64,000 nt of DNA, taken from assembly GCF_006716355.1 (NCBI RefSeq), contig NZ_VFOW01000001.1, positions 310,001-374,000 of the forward strand. The letters run 5' to 3'. The position numbers and the translations under genes are program-made. Of the stretch, positions 28,194 through 37,702 are shown piece by piece. The notes under the pieces were generated by a model. It worked only from the letters and a program-made list of their open reading frames with translations, was not told the origin of the DNA and made no database searches. Source of the stretch: Stackebrandtia endophytica (lineage in GTDB: Bacteria > Actinomycetota > Actinomycetes > Mycobacteriales > Micromonosporaceae). Within the stretch, counting starts at the first letter, position 1; each line of letters opens with the position of its first letter.

Positions 28194-28925
28194 ATGGACA
28201 TCGCCGTACTGTTCGACCGCGCCGCCGGCGTCGACCCGGCCAGGCCGTTCATCACCTTCTACGACGACGCGACCGGAGAACGGACCGAACTGTCGTACCT
28301 GACGTTCGACAACTGGGTGTCGAAAACGGCCAACCTGCTCATCGACGAGGCGGGCCTGACCGCCGGAGACACCGTGTCGGTGTGCATGCCGCCGCACTGG
28401 TTGAGCGGCGCGATCATGGTCGCCGGCTGGCGGGCGGGCATGGCGATCAGCCACGACGGCGGCGATGCCGACATCGCCTTCGCCACGGTGGATCGATTGG
28501 ATCAGGCCGCTTCGGCCGACCAGGTGTACGCGGTGTCGACGGCACCGTTGGCGATCGGCCTGCGTGGTGCCGACGCCGAGGCCGCTGAGGAGGCCGGTGC
28601 CTCGGACTTCCTGACCGAGGTTCGCGGACACGGCGATCACTTCCGGGCGTCCCAGCCGATCGACCCGGACGCCCCGGCGCTGGTGGGACTGCCCGGAGGC
28701 GGCAGCCGCAGCCAACGCGAACTCGTCGAGGCCGCTGCCGACCGCGCCGGCGAACTGGGGGTCTCGCCCGCGCAACGCATCATGTTCTCGGCCGAGCGGC
28801 TGCGTCCCATCGACTGGTTGCTGGTACCCATGGCGGCGGCCGGTTCGGTTGTGTTGTGCCGCAACAGCGCGGAGTCCGATTTGGTCAAGCGAGCCGGTTC
28901 GGAGAACGCCCGCCACATCGGCTGA
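28194..28925 (+). CDS. TIGR03089 family protein (truncated AMP-binding enzyme homologue)
   Basis: A 243-residue protein matching the actinobacterial TIGR03089 family. The N-terminal part resembles the first subdomain of acyl-adenylating enzymes (PARPFITFYDDATGERTELSYLTFDNWVSKTANLL), but the P-loop TSGTTG and the C-terminal lid of real ligases are missing, so adenylation is not expected. The family is conserved, short and of unknown function, so this is not simply a broken gene. It begins 23 bases after tetR. Confidence 0.82.
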   Translation: MDIAVLFDRAAGVDPARPFITFYDDATGERTELSYLTFDNWVSKTANLLIDEAGLTAGDTVSVCMPPHWLSGAIMVAGWRAGMAISHDGGDADIAFATVDRLDQAASADQVYAVSTAPLAIGLRGADAEAAEEAGASDFLTEVRGHGDHFRASQPIDPDAPALVGLPGGGSRSQRELVEAAADRAGELGVSPAQRIMFSAERLRPIDWLLVPMAAAGSVVLCRNSAESDLVKRAGSENARHIG

Positions 28926-29006
28926 ACGGTTGAGATCGACCACCGTGTGCGGTTACTCTCATGATCATCTGCTTGGTCAACTGAGGCCGTGGGACACAAT
29001 AGGGTG

Positions 29007-29831
29007 ATGCCGGACGATGCCACCACGGGCCACGCCACCACCGGAACCGAGAACGCGCCTCCACCCCCCACCCCCGTGGGAGGCCGACCGGTCGCCGCAC
29101 CTCCCGCCGCGCAACCGACCGCGCCGCGCCGTGAGGACGGCGGCCCCACCCGGTTGCTGGTCGTCGACGACGAACCCGTCCTGGCCGATCTGCTGTTGGA
29201 TTCACTGAGCTTCGCCGGGTACGAGGTCGAGGTCGCTCGAACCGGCTCCGAGGCGATGGAGGCGGTCACCCGATCGCACCCCGATCTGATGGTGTTGGAC
29301 GTGAACCTGCCCGACTTCAACGGATTCGTCGTCGCCGCCCGACTGAGAGCCGCCGGCCACCAGGTCCCCATCGTCTTCCTGACCGCGCGGGACGCTCCCA
29401 CCGACCTCCGAGACGGTTTCGGGGCCGGAGGCGACGACTACCTGACCAAACCGTTCCGGCTCGAGGAACTGTGCCTGCGAGTGGAGGCGGTATTGCGACG
29501 CACCATGGGAACCCGTCGATCGTTCGGCAACACCATCGCCGTCGCCGACATCATGATCGACATGGACTCCCGTCAGGTCTGGCGCGGCAGCACGCCCATC
29601 GACTTGTCCCCCACCGAGTTCCGGCTGCTGCATCACCTGGCGACCAACAGCAACAAGGTTCTGTCGCGCGCCGATCTGCTGCGTCACGTCTGGGGGTACG
29701 ACCTGGAGGCCGACAGCTCGATCGTGGAGACCTACATCTCCTACCTGCGGCGCAAGGTCGACATTCACGAGCCGCCGTTGATTCACACGGTGCGCGGTGT
29801 CGGCTACATCCTTCGCGTTCCGCGGCCGTGA
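29007..29831 (+). CDS. OmpR/PhoB family response regulator
   Basis: A 274-residue response regulator. A disordered Pro/Ala/Thr-rich leader of about 45 residues precedes the receiver (LLVVDDEPVLADLL; phospho-acceptor Asp near residue 98 in VLDVNLPDFNG; Lys in LTKPF). The C-terminal winged helix ends IHTVRGVGYILR. The leader is longer than usual for the family. It lies 76 bases upstream of its histidine kinase. The regulon is unknown. Confidence 0.93.
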   Translation: MPDDATTGHATTGTENAPPPPTPVGGRPVAAPPAAQPTAPRREDGGPTRLLVVDDEPVLADLLLDSLSFAGYEVEVARTGSEAMEAVTRSHPDLMVLDVNLPDFNGFVVAARLRAAGHQVPIVFLTARDAPTDLRDGFGAGGDDYLTKPFRLEELCLRVEAVLRRTMGTRRSFGNTIAVADIMIDMDSRQVWRGSTPIDLSPTEFRLLHHLATNSNKVLSRADLLRHVWGYDLEADSSIVETYISYLRRKVDIHEPPLIHTVRGVGYILRVPRP

Positions 29832-29907
29832 TCGTCGGCGACCGGCCGATCCCATCATCGCCGCTACCGGCACAACCCCACCGAACCGCGTTTAGGAGGC
29901 GCCGCCG

Positions 29908-31338
29908 ATGGCGATCAAGACGCGTCTGATCCTGGCCATGGCGGCCCTGTTGTGCGCGGCCACCTTCGTCATCGGTTCGGTCGCCATCGGCGGTGTCACC
30001 CAGGTGATGACCAGCCGTATCGATACCCAGCTCAGCGACTTCCTCCGGCAAGCCGGCGAGATCATCACCACCGACGAGATCACCGCCGCCAACAGTGCCG
30101 AGCCCGCCGCGCCCGCGACCGTCGCCGTCATGTTCTTCGGACCCGACGGCGAACTGCTGCACACCGTCCCGGCCGGTTACGCCGATGACCCGTTGCCGCT
30201 GCCGGCACTGTCACACGATCCGGGTCCGACTCCCGAACCGATCACGGTGAACTCGTCGACGTCAAACGTCCAGTACCGGGTACTTGCCAGCAAGATCAAA
30301 CCGCTGTTCGCGCCGGATCTGCGGGAGAAACCCACCACGATGATCGCCGCGATCCCGTTGGTGGAGGTCGACGCGGTACAGCGTCATCTCCTGTTCGTCA
30401 TGGTCATCACGATCACCGCCGTGCTGGTGGTCGGAATCAGCACCGCCTGGTGGATCACCCGACGGGGTCTCAAACCGGTCAACAACATGATCAACGCGGC
30501 GGTGGCGGTCGCCGACGGCGATCTGGCGCGCCGGCTGCCTGCGCACAGCGAACGCACCGAAATCGGGAAACTGGCGACCGCGCTCAACATCATGGTGTCG
30601 AAACTGGTCAACGCGATCACCGAACGGGACACCCAACAGGTTCGGCTGCGTCGGTTCGTCGCCGATGCCTCCCACGAACTGCGGACTCCGCTGGCGGCCA
30701 TCAGTGGTTACGCGGAGCTGTACGAATCGGGTGGAACGCCGCCCGGTCCCGCGTTGGACCGGGCCATGGGCAGGATTCGCGGGGAGAGCCACCGTATGGC
30801 GGCGCTGGTCGACGATCTGTTGCTGTTGGCGCGGCTGGACCAGGAGACGACCCCGAGTCGCCGGCGGCTCGACTTGCGTCAACTGGTCTACGACGCCGTC
30901 GACGACGCCCGCGCCGCCGACGGCGAGCGGGAGATCATGGTGCACGCGCGGACCCCGTTGATCGTCCACGGGCACGATGCCCGGTTGCGTCAGGTCGTGG
31001 GCAACCTGTTGACCAACGCCCGGACGCACACCCCCGCCGAGACCGGCGTGTGGGTGGTGGCCGAGTCCCGAGGTGATGAGGCGGTCGTGTCCGTCATCGA
31101 CAACGGCCCGGGCATCCCCGAGGAGCACCGTCACCGGGTGTTCGATCGGTTCTACCGTGCCGACGACTCCCGATCCCGGGATACCGGCGGCACCGGACTC
31201 GGACTATCCATTGTAAAGTCGATTGTGGAAGCTCACGACGGCCGGGTGGAGCTGGAAAGCGTGTGGGGCAGAGGAACCACGGTGCGTTTCGTCCTGCCGC
31301 TGGCCGGACCCGATACCGGCCTGGGGCACGACGTCTGA
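29908..31338 (+). CDS. Membrane sensor histidine kinase (HAMP-HisKA-HATPase)
   Basis: A 476-residue kinase: membrane helix 1 (about 7-30), an extracytoplasmic sensor of about 120 residues, membrane helix 2 (about 155-178), HAMP, and HisKA with the phospho-accepting His near residue 256 in DASHELRTPLA. The ATPase carries N-box NLLTNARTHTP, G1 DNGPGIP and G2 GGTGLGLSI. AGGAGG lies eight bases before the ATG. Layout and pairing are like the MtrB/TrcS/PrrB type actinobacterial kinases; the signal is unknown. Confidence 0.94.
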   Translation: MAIKTRLILAMAALLCAATFVIGSVAIGGVTQVMTSRIDTQLSDFLRQAGEIITTDEITAANSAEPAAPATVAVMFFGPDGELLHTVPAGYADDPLPLPALSHDPGPTPEPITVNSSTSNVQYRVLASKIKPLFAPDLREKPTTMIAAIPLVEVDAVQRHLLFVMVITITAVLVVGISTAWWITRRGLKPVNNMINAAVAVADGDLARRLPAHSERTEIGKLATALNIMVSKLVNAITERDTQQVRLRRFVADASHELRTPLAAISGYAELYESGGTPPGPALDRAMGRIRGESHRMAALVDDLLLLARLDQETTPSRRRLDLRQLVYDAVDDARAADGEREIMVHARTPLIVHGHDARLRQVVGNLLTNARTHTPAETGVWVVAESRGDEAVVSVIDNGPGIPEEHRHRVFDRFYRADDSRSRDTGGTGLGLSIVKSIVEAHDGRVELESVWGRGTTVRFVLPLAGPDTGLGHDV

Positions 31339-31356
31339 TAGACGCCGACAACGTGA

Positions 31357-31391
31357 CCGGCCCGGCCCCATCGTTGATGGGGCCGGGCCGG
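31357..31391. terminator. Strong bidirectional terminator
   Basis: A perfect 16-bp stem (31357-31372 with 31376-31391) and a GTT loop sit between the convergent histidine kinase and SPFH genes. No U-tract, but the stem is long and GC-rich and would stop transcription from both sides. Confidence 0.85.
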
Positions 31392-31416
31392 ATCGATCAG
31401 GTGAGACACCCGCGAA

Positions 31417-32637
31417 CTACACCGGAGGCGGTGGCGGCGGAGCGCCCGGCCCCGGGGGCGGCGGCAGTGGCGCGGTGCCACCGGCCGGAGGCGGCGGGGG
31501 CGGAACCGGCGCCGAACCCATCGCCGGCCCAACGGGCGGCGTGGTCGGGTTGAGTACCTGCGCGGCCGCATCCGACGCGGTGAATCCGCTCGGTGACACG
31601 TGCGGCGATCCCTCGATCTCCGGGGTGGTCAGTTCAGACGAATCCTCCGAAGAGGTGTCCTCATCGCTGACATCGGTGTCCACACCGACGGGCTCATCGT
31701 CGTCGGACGAGGCCTCGGGCGCCGGGCTGGGCGAGCTGGAGCTGAACGACGAGGCCGCCTGGCCCGACATGCTGCCCATGGCCGAACCGAAGGCGTCCAA
31801 CGCACGAGTCAACTCGGCCGGAACCACCCACACCTTGTTCGAGGCACCGGCGGCGATCTGCGGCAACGTCTGCAGGTACTGGTAGGCCAGCAGCTTCTCG
31901 TCGGGGTTGGAGCGATGGATGGCCGAGAACACCGTCTCGATGGCCTTGCTCTGACCCTCGGCCTGCAGGATTCGTGCCTGCCGGTCACCCTGTGCTCGCA
32001 GAATCGCGGCCTGCTGTTCACCCTCGGCCGACAGGATCTGCGACTGACGGCTTCCCTCGGCGGTCAGAATCGCGGCCCGCTTGTCACGCTCGGCCCGCAT
32101 CTGCTTCTCCATCGAGTCCCGCACGCTCGGCGGCGGGTCGATGGCCTTGATCTCGACACGGGTGACCTTGATGCCCCACTTGCCGGTCGCCTCGTCCAAC
32201 ACCACACGAAGGGCGCTATTGATGGTGTCACGGCTGGTCAGCGCGGTTTCCAGGTCCATCGAACCGACGACGTTTCGCAGTGTGGTGACCGTAAGCTGCT
32301 CAACACCCTGCAGGAAGTTGGAGATCGCGTAGGTCGCCCGAACCGAGTCGGTGACCATGTAGTAGATCACCGTGTCGATCGACACGACCAGGTTGTCCGA
32401 TGTGATCACCGGCTGAGGTGGAAAGCTCACCACCTGCTCCCGCTTGTCGATCTTGGACCGCACCGAGTCCAAGAACGGCACCAGGAAGTTCATACCCGGT
32501 GTCAGCGTGCGGGTGTACTTACCCAGACGCTCCACAATGAACTCTTGCTGCTGTGGCACGATGCGAACCATCTTGAAGAACGCCACCACCACCAGCAGCG
32601 CTATCAGCCCCAAGAACACCAAGGCTAGCTCTTGCAT
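31417..32637 (-). CDS. SPFH/Band 7 (stomatin/QmcA-like) membrane protein
   Basis: A 406-residue protein. One N-terminal membrane helix (about 3-24), a Band 7 domain (VRIVPQQQEFIVERLGKYTRTLTPGMNFLVPFLDSV to VTRVEIKAIDPPPSV), then a coiled coil with EGSRQSQILSAEGEQQAAILRAQGDRQ repeats, and a Pro/Gly-rich tail of about 100 residues. SPFH proteins form oligomeric membrane microdomain scaffolds. Its ATG overlaps the NfeD stop by one base (TGATG) with GGAGG eight bases upstream. NfeD-SPFH pairing is a conserved unit (Rv1487-Rv1488 in M. tuberculosis). Confidence 0.93.
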   Translation of the reverse strand: MQELALVFLGLIALLVVVAFFKMVRIVPQQQEFIVERLGKYTRTLTPGMNFLVPFLDSVRSKIDKREQVVSFPPQPVITSDNLVVSIDTVIYYMVTDSVRATYAISNFLQGVEQLTVTTLRNVVGSMDLETALTSRDTINSALRVVLDEATGKWGIKVTRVEIKAIDPPPSVRDSMEKQMRAERDKRAAILTAEGSRQSQILSAEGEQQAAILRAQGDRQARILQAEGQSKAIETVFSAIHRSNPDEKLLAYQYLQTLPQIAAGASNKVWVVPAELTRALDAFGSAMGSMSGQAASSFSSSSPSPAPEASSDDDEPVGVDTDVSDEDTSSEDSSELTTPEIEGSPHVSPSGFTASDAAAQVLNPTTPPVGPAMGSAPVPPPPPPAGGTAPLPPPPGPGAPPPPPPV

Positions 32638-33071
32638 CAGGTTTGCCTCCATACCATCGCGGTTGCACCGCGAATCTCCACTATCTTCACTTCTTCTCCT
32701 GGCTCCAAGACCTGATCACCGTCGAAAGACCGGGCAGTCCACGTTTCACCCTCGATCTTGATCAGGCCGTGATGGTTGTCAACCTGCTCCAAAACGAGCG
32801 CGGTTCCACCTTCGAGCGCCTTAAGTCCCATGGCACCGGCGGGCTCGGCGTGATTCTGCCGCCACCTGCGTGCCAACGGCTTGACTCCCAACAGTGACAA
32901 CAGCGACACCACGGTGAATACCACCGCCTGGATTTCCAGTGGGGCGCCCAGCGCGGCGGCGATCGCCCCGGCGATGGCGCCTCCGCTGAGCATCAGCAGC
33001 ACGAACGTCAGGGTAAACAGCTCAGCGATACCCAGCGTAATGGCTACCAATAGCCAGATCATCCACTCCAC
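32637..33071 (-). CDS. NfeD-like membrane protein
   Basis: A 144-residue short NfeD protein: three hydrophobic segments in the first 65 residues and a C-terminal OB-fold (GTALVLEQVDNHHGLIKIEGETWTARSFDG, ending VEIRGATAMVWRQ). It lacks the ClpP-like protease half of long NfeD. It is coupled to the downstream SPFH gene and should act with it at the membrane. Confidence 0.92.
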   Translation of the reverse strand: MEWMIWLLVAITLGIAELFTLTFVLLMLSGGAIAGAIAAALGAPLEIQAVVFTVVSLLSLLGVKPLARRWRQNHAEPAGAMGLKALEGGTALVLEQVDNHHGLIKIEGETWTARSFDGDQVLEPGEEVKIVEIRGATAMVWRQT

Positions 33072-33129
33072 GTATATAGCCTGTCATGAATCGATCCAAA
33101 CCGCATACGCCGGTTTTCGACGTATCGGA

Positions 33130-33900
33130 TCACCAACTTATCCGGGCATGACAAGCCGCGCCCACCGCAGCTCGGCAGGCGGCCGCCAACGGACGCAACG
33201 CCTCCAACCTCGCCTGGGCCTCGAAGGCGCTCACGGCACCGCCCATGGCGTCCTGGCGAGCCACCTCCAACGCGTGGTCGAGCAGCAGCGCCCGCGCGTA
33301 CAACCGGCGGGCACGAGGATCAAAGCCGGCCGGAAGTTGACGAGCCTCGATGTCACGCAGGCCGGGGAGCGCACCGTTGCCGTTCCAGGCGGCCACGTCC
33401 AGGGCGTTGAGCCGCCGGGTCGCCTCCCGCAACGCCTCGGTCAACGCCAGATCGGCCTCCCCGACGCTCATCACCTCGACGGCGGCCAAATCGGCGGGAA
33501 GCCGATGCAGCCACCAGGTCAGAGTGTGCCAACTGTCACCCGAACCAGAGGTGTGCTCCCGCCACTGCGCGACCAGACCGATACCGCCGGCACGAACGGC
33601 CTCGGCGCTGGCCAGGGCGCGCTCGGTGAAGCCGCCCGAACGCGGCAGCCCGCGCACGTCACCGGGCACCGGCAGCAGCAGCCGGATGTCGTCGCAGTGC
33701 ACCTGTGAGAGTGCGGCCAACCCGGCGTGAAGCCCCTGGGGGAGACCGTCGTCCGCGTCGTCGACGACGACCTGTTCGATACCGGCCAGCTCGGCCGCGC
33801 TCAGCGACTCGATGACCTCGTCCAGCGACACCAGACCCGCCCGCCACGCCCGCAACCACGGCACCATGCGCATGGCGGGCCTGGCGGGAATCCGGTTCAT
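33130..33900 (-). CDS. Conserved hypothetical protein next to ferrochelatase
   Basis: A 256-residue soluble, Ala- and Leu-rich, largely helical protein. No motif I can name. It follows the ferrochelatase gene by six bases, so it is cotranscribed with it. A conserved hypothetical also lies here in M. tuberculosis (Rv1486c), though on the other strand, and I cannot say the two are homologous. A role linked to haem or to the membrane unit downstream is only guilt by association. Confidence 0.75.
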   Translation of the reverse strand: MNRIPARPAMRMVPWLRAWRAGLVSLDEVIESLSAAELAGIEQVVVDDADDGLPQGLHAGLAALSQVHCDDIRLLLPVPGDVRGLPRSGGFTERALASAEAVRAGGIGLVAQWREHTSGSGDSWHTLTWWLHRLPADLAAVEVMSVGEADLALTEALREATRRLNALDVAAWNGNGALPGLRDIEARQLPAGFDPRARRLYARALLLDHALEVARQDAMGGAVSAFEAQARLEALRPLAAACRAAVGAACHARISW

Positions 33901-33906
33901 GACGGC

Positions 33907-34938
33907 TCAGCGCCCCACCGCGGGTGGCCGCCTGGCCGGGCAGCAACCGTCGTCGTTGGGGTTCCACAGCGGTAGTTTGCCCAGCCGTTTCACCGCGACA
34001 CCATCGGTACGTTCGGCGGCCAACTCCCGGATCATGGTCACCACGCGGGCGTCCAATCCCGGTGTCCCGGCGCGGTGATAGGTCATGCCGAGTTCGGTGG
34101 CGGTCGCCTTGGCCTCGTTGTCCAGATCCCACAGCACCTCGAGGTGGTCGCTGAGGAAACCGACCGGGGAAACCACCACGGACTGGACGCCCTCGGCGGC
34201 CAACCGCTTGATGTGGTCGTTGATGTCGGGCTCCAACCACGCCGCCTCCGGTGGCCCCGACCGCGACTGCCACACCACGTCATGGGGCAGGTCACACCCG
34301 GCCGCCTCCATCACCAGACCGGCGGCCTCGACGACCTGGTCGGTGTATCGGGCGCCCTCGGGGCCGGACACGTCGTTCATGGTGACCGGGATCGAATGGG
34401 CGGTGAACAGCACTCGGGTGCTACCCGCCGAGGAGGCCGGGACCGTATCGAGCGCCTGCCGCAGATGATCGGCGAACGGGTGGATGAAACCCGGGTGGTC
34501 GAAGAAGTGCCGGATCTTGTCGATGGCCGGTGCCTTACTGCCGACCGCCGCCCGTGCCGCCGACAGATCCTCCAGGTACTGACGGCACGACGAATAGGAA
34601 CCGTAGGCACTGGTCGTGAAGGCCAGCGCCCGCTGTACCCCGTCACCGGCCATGCGTTGCACGGCGTCGACCAGCATCGGCGGCCAGTTGCGGTTGCCCC
34701 AGTAGATGGGCAGGTTGACACCGTGCGTGGCGAAATCGGCCTGAAGTGCCTGGATCAGCGACCGGCACCACTGGTTGATGGGTGAGACCCCATCGAAGTG
34801 GTAGTAGTGCTCGGCCACCTCGGCCAGCCGCTCCTCGGGGATACCACGTCCCCGCGTGACATTGCGCAGGAACGGCAATACATCGGCGGAGCTTTCAGGT
34901 CCGCCGAACGAGACGATCAGCAATGCGTCGTAGGTCAT
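33907..34938 (-). CDS. hemH: Ferrochelatase (coproporphyrin III type expected)
   Basis: A 343-residue ferrochelatase that inserts Fe2+ into a porphyrin. N-terminal MTYDALLIVSFGGPE and the SPINQWCRSL block are typical, the catalytic His lies in VLFTAHSIPV, and the metal-side Glu in PVGFLSDHLEVLWDLD. The C-terminal NPNDDGCCP contributes Cys residues like those ligating the [2Fe-2S] cluster of actinobacterial enzymes. Actinobacteria use the coproporphyrin pathway, so the substrate is probably coproporphyrin III (then named cpfC). ATG at 34938 chosen over an upstream frame without homology. Confidence 0.94.
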   Translation of the reverse strand: MTYDALLIVSFGGPESSADVLPFLRNVTRGRGIPEERLAEVAEHYYHFDGVSPINQWCRSLIQALQADFATHGVNLPIYWGNRNWPPMLVDAVQRMAGDGVQRALAFTTSAYGSYSSCRQYLEDLSAARAAVGSKAPAIDKIRHFFDHPGFIHPFADHLRQALDTVPASSAGSTRVLFTAHSIPVTMNDVSGPEGARYTDQVVEAAGLVMEAAGCDLPHDVVWQSRSGPPEAAWLEPDINDHIKRLAAEGVQSVVVSPVGFLSDHLEVLWDLDNEAKATATELGMTYHRAGTPGLDARVVTMIRELAAERTDGVAVKRLGKLPLWNPNDDGCCPARRPPAVGR

Positions 34939-34996
34939 GAGGTCGAATAGTCCCGGATGTCGTGTGTAGGTCTCCCAATGGTGTGTCGCGCACTCA

Positions 34997-35779
34997 CTAG
35001 GTGTCGCTGACCGGCACACCCACAGCGTGGAATCCTCCGTCGACGTGAACGATCTCACCGGTCGTGGCGGGGAACCAGTCCGACAACAACATCAGCGCCG
35101 CCTTGGCCACCGGGGTCGAGTCGGTCAGGTTCCAGCCCAACGGCGCCCGTTCCATCCAGGCGCGTTCGAACTGGTCGAAGCCGGGGATCGACTTGGCGGC
35201 CATGGTCCGCTGCGGGCCCGCCGCGACAAGGTTAACCCGTACACCCTTGGGACCGAGATCCCTGGCCAGGTAGCGGGTGGTCGACTCCAGTCCGGCCTTG
35301 GCCACACCCATCCAGTCGTAGACCGGCCAGGCCTGCCTGGCGTCGAAGTCCATACCCACGACCGAGCCGCCCTCACCCATCAACGGCAGGCACGCCACGG
35401 CCAACGACTTGAACGAGAACGTCGACACGTGCAGTGCGGTCGCAACGTCCTCCCACGGGGCGGTCAGGAAGCCACCACCCAACGCCGACTGCGGCGCGTA
35501 GGCGATGGAGTGCAGCACCCCGTCGAGACCGTCAACGTGTTCGGAGACCCGATCGGCGAGGCTGCCGAGGTGTTCCTCGTCGGTCACGTCCAATTCCAGA
35601 ACCGGTGCCGGCTGGGGCAGGCGGCCCGCGATCCGGTTCACCAGCGACATGCGACCAAACCCGGTCAGGACGACCTCGGCGCCTTCCTGCTGGGCCAGTT
35701 TGGCCACTCCGAACGCCAAGGACTGCTCCGTGATCAACCCGGTGATCAGCAGTCGCTTACCCTTCAGCAAACCGGACAC
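34997..35779 (-). CDS. fabI: Enoyl-[acyl-carrier-protein] reductase (NADH), FabI/InhA
   Basis: A 260-residue short-chain reductase of the FabI/InhA class. Nucleotide-binding loop TGLITEQSLAFGVAKLAQQEG, the SIAYAPQSALGG segment and the catalytic YxxxxxK as Y(DWMGVA)K. It catalyses the last step of the fatty-acid elongation cycle (FAS II) and is the homologue of the isoniazid target InhA; substrate length cannot be told. It lies 94 bases after fabG in the same order as mabA-inhA. Confidence 0.95.
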   Translation of the reverse strand: MSGLLKGKRLLITGLITEQSLAFGVAKLAQQEGAEVVLTGFGRMSLVNRIAGRLPQPAPVLELDVTDEEHLGSLADRVSEHVDGLDGVLHSIAYAPQSALGGGFLTAPWEDVATALHVSTFSFKSLAVACLPLMGEGGSVVGMDFDARQAWPVYDWMGVAKAGLESTTRYLARDLGPKGVRVNLVAAGPQRTMAAKSIPGFDQFERAWMERAPLGWNLTDSTPVAKAALMLLSDWFPATTGEIVHVDGGFHAVGVPVSDT

Positions 35780-35873
35780 ATTCGCTCCTTAATGTACTGT
35801 CTATGGACGTCCGGGCGCGGCCGGCGCGGCCGTCACCCGGATCGAGTGAGCCTGTTCGGTGAAACTCGCCGGA

Positions 35874-36602
<729 letters not shown>

Positions 36603-36751
36603 TCAACAACGTTTCAGATCGTACGCCGAGCCCGGCGCGGCCCCCGTCAGGGTCACCCACGCTTGAGGTGATCAATGACGCCGCGCGGCACCGGCGAGGT
36701 CGCCCCGCGACCGCCGACACACCGGTGGAGGGCCCGGAATCGACCACGGGC

Positions 36752-37702
36752 TCAGGGAACCCGGGAAGTCCACAACAGACTCATGACGACGGCGGCGAAC
36801 GCCAGCAGCAAGGCGATGCCTATGAACCACTGCGCGATCTCGACGGCGATCGTTCGGTGACCGATCGACGACCCCATGTCGGAGTAGACTTCTTTCAGCT
36901 CCTGCACCGACGCGGCCTCGTAGAACTTGCCGCCGGTCAGCTCCGCCACATCGGCCAACGTGGCCCGGTCCACCGGCACCGGAGTCACCTGACCATCGAT
37001 CTCCACGGTCCCCTCATCGGTCCCGAACGCGATCGTCGACACTGGAACGTTGGCGGCCTCGGCGGCCATCGCACCATCCTCGACCAAACGCCCAGCGGTC
37101 CGATAGCCGTCCGACAACAACAGGATCCGGGCGGGGGCGAGCTCCGAGATACCATCCGGCGGCACCAACTGGATCGCCTGCAACGACGAGAAGATCGCCT
37201 CACCCAACGCGGTGGCGCGGTCCAGGGACAGCCCGGCGATCGCCGACTTGACCTGGCTGCGGTCCTTCGTCGGCGAAACGACCACATTGGCTGACTTCGC
37301 GAACGAGACGAGGCCCACGTTGTACTGTTCGGGCAGCTCGGAGACGAACTCCGTCGCCGCCTCCTTCATCGCCTCGAAGCGGGTGGGCGCGACGTCCTGC
37401 GACTCCATCGACAGCGAGACGTCAAGCGCCAGAACGATGGTCGCCCGCTCGGTCGGCTCCTGAATGTCCACTGAGGGCCGAGCCATACCGGTCGACATCA
37501 CCAACAGCGCCGCCAGCAGCACCGCCGCGGGAAGATGCTTACGCCACCCCGGCCCCTTCGCCGCGATCTTGGCCAACAGTTCCACATTGCTGAATCGCAC
37601 CGCATAGGAGCGCCGCCGCATCTGCGCCAACACGTACAGGCCGATCAGCGCCAGAACCGGCACCACCGCCAGCAGCCACCACGGTTCCAAAAACCGGATC
37701 AA
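36752..37702 (-). CDS. VWA domain membrane protein (BatA/Rv1481-like)
   Basis: A 316-residue protein: membrane helices at about 8-26 and 57-75, a VWA domain with full MIDAS (LDVSLSMES, Thr in RATALGEA, LLLSDGYRTAG) at about 85-275, and a last membrane helix at about 290-312. The VWA domain is placed outside the membrane, as in BatA-type aerotolerance proteins. It is coupled by ATGA to the DUF58 gene and follows moxR: the MoxR/DUF58/VWA trio forms a chaperone-like unit (Rv1479-Rv1481). Confidence 0.92.
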   Translation of the reverse strand: MIRFLEPWWLLAVVPVLALIGLYVLAQMRRRSYAVRFSNVELLAKIAAKGPGWRKHLPAAVLLAALLVMSTGMARPSVDIQEPTERATIVLALDVSLSMESQDVAPTRFEAMKEAATEFVSELPEQYNVGLVSFAKSANVVVSPTKDRSQVKSAIAGLSLDRATALGEAIFSSLQAIQLVPPDGISELAPARILLLSDGYRTAGRLVEDGAMAAEAANVPVSTIAFGTDEGTVEIDGQVTPVPVDRATLADVAELTGGKFYEAASVQELKEVYSDMGSSIGHRTIAVEIAQWFIGIALLLAFAAVVMSLLWTSRVP

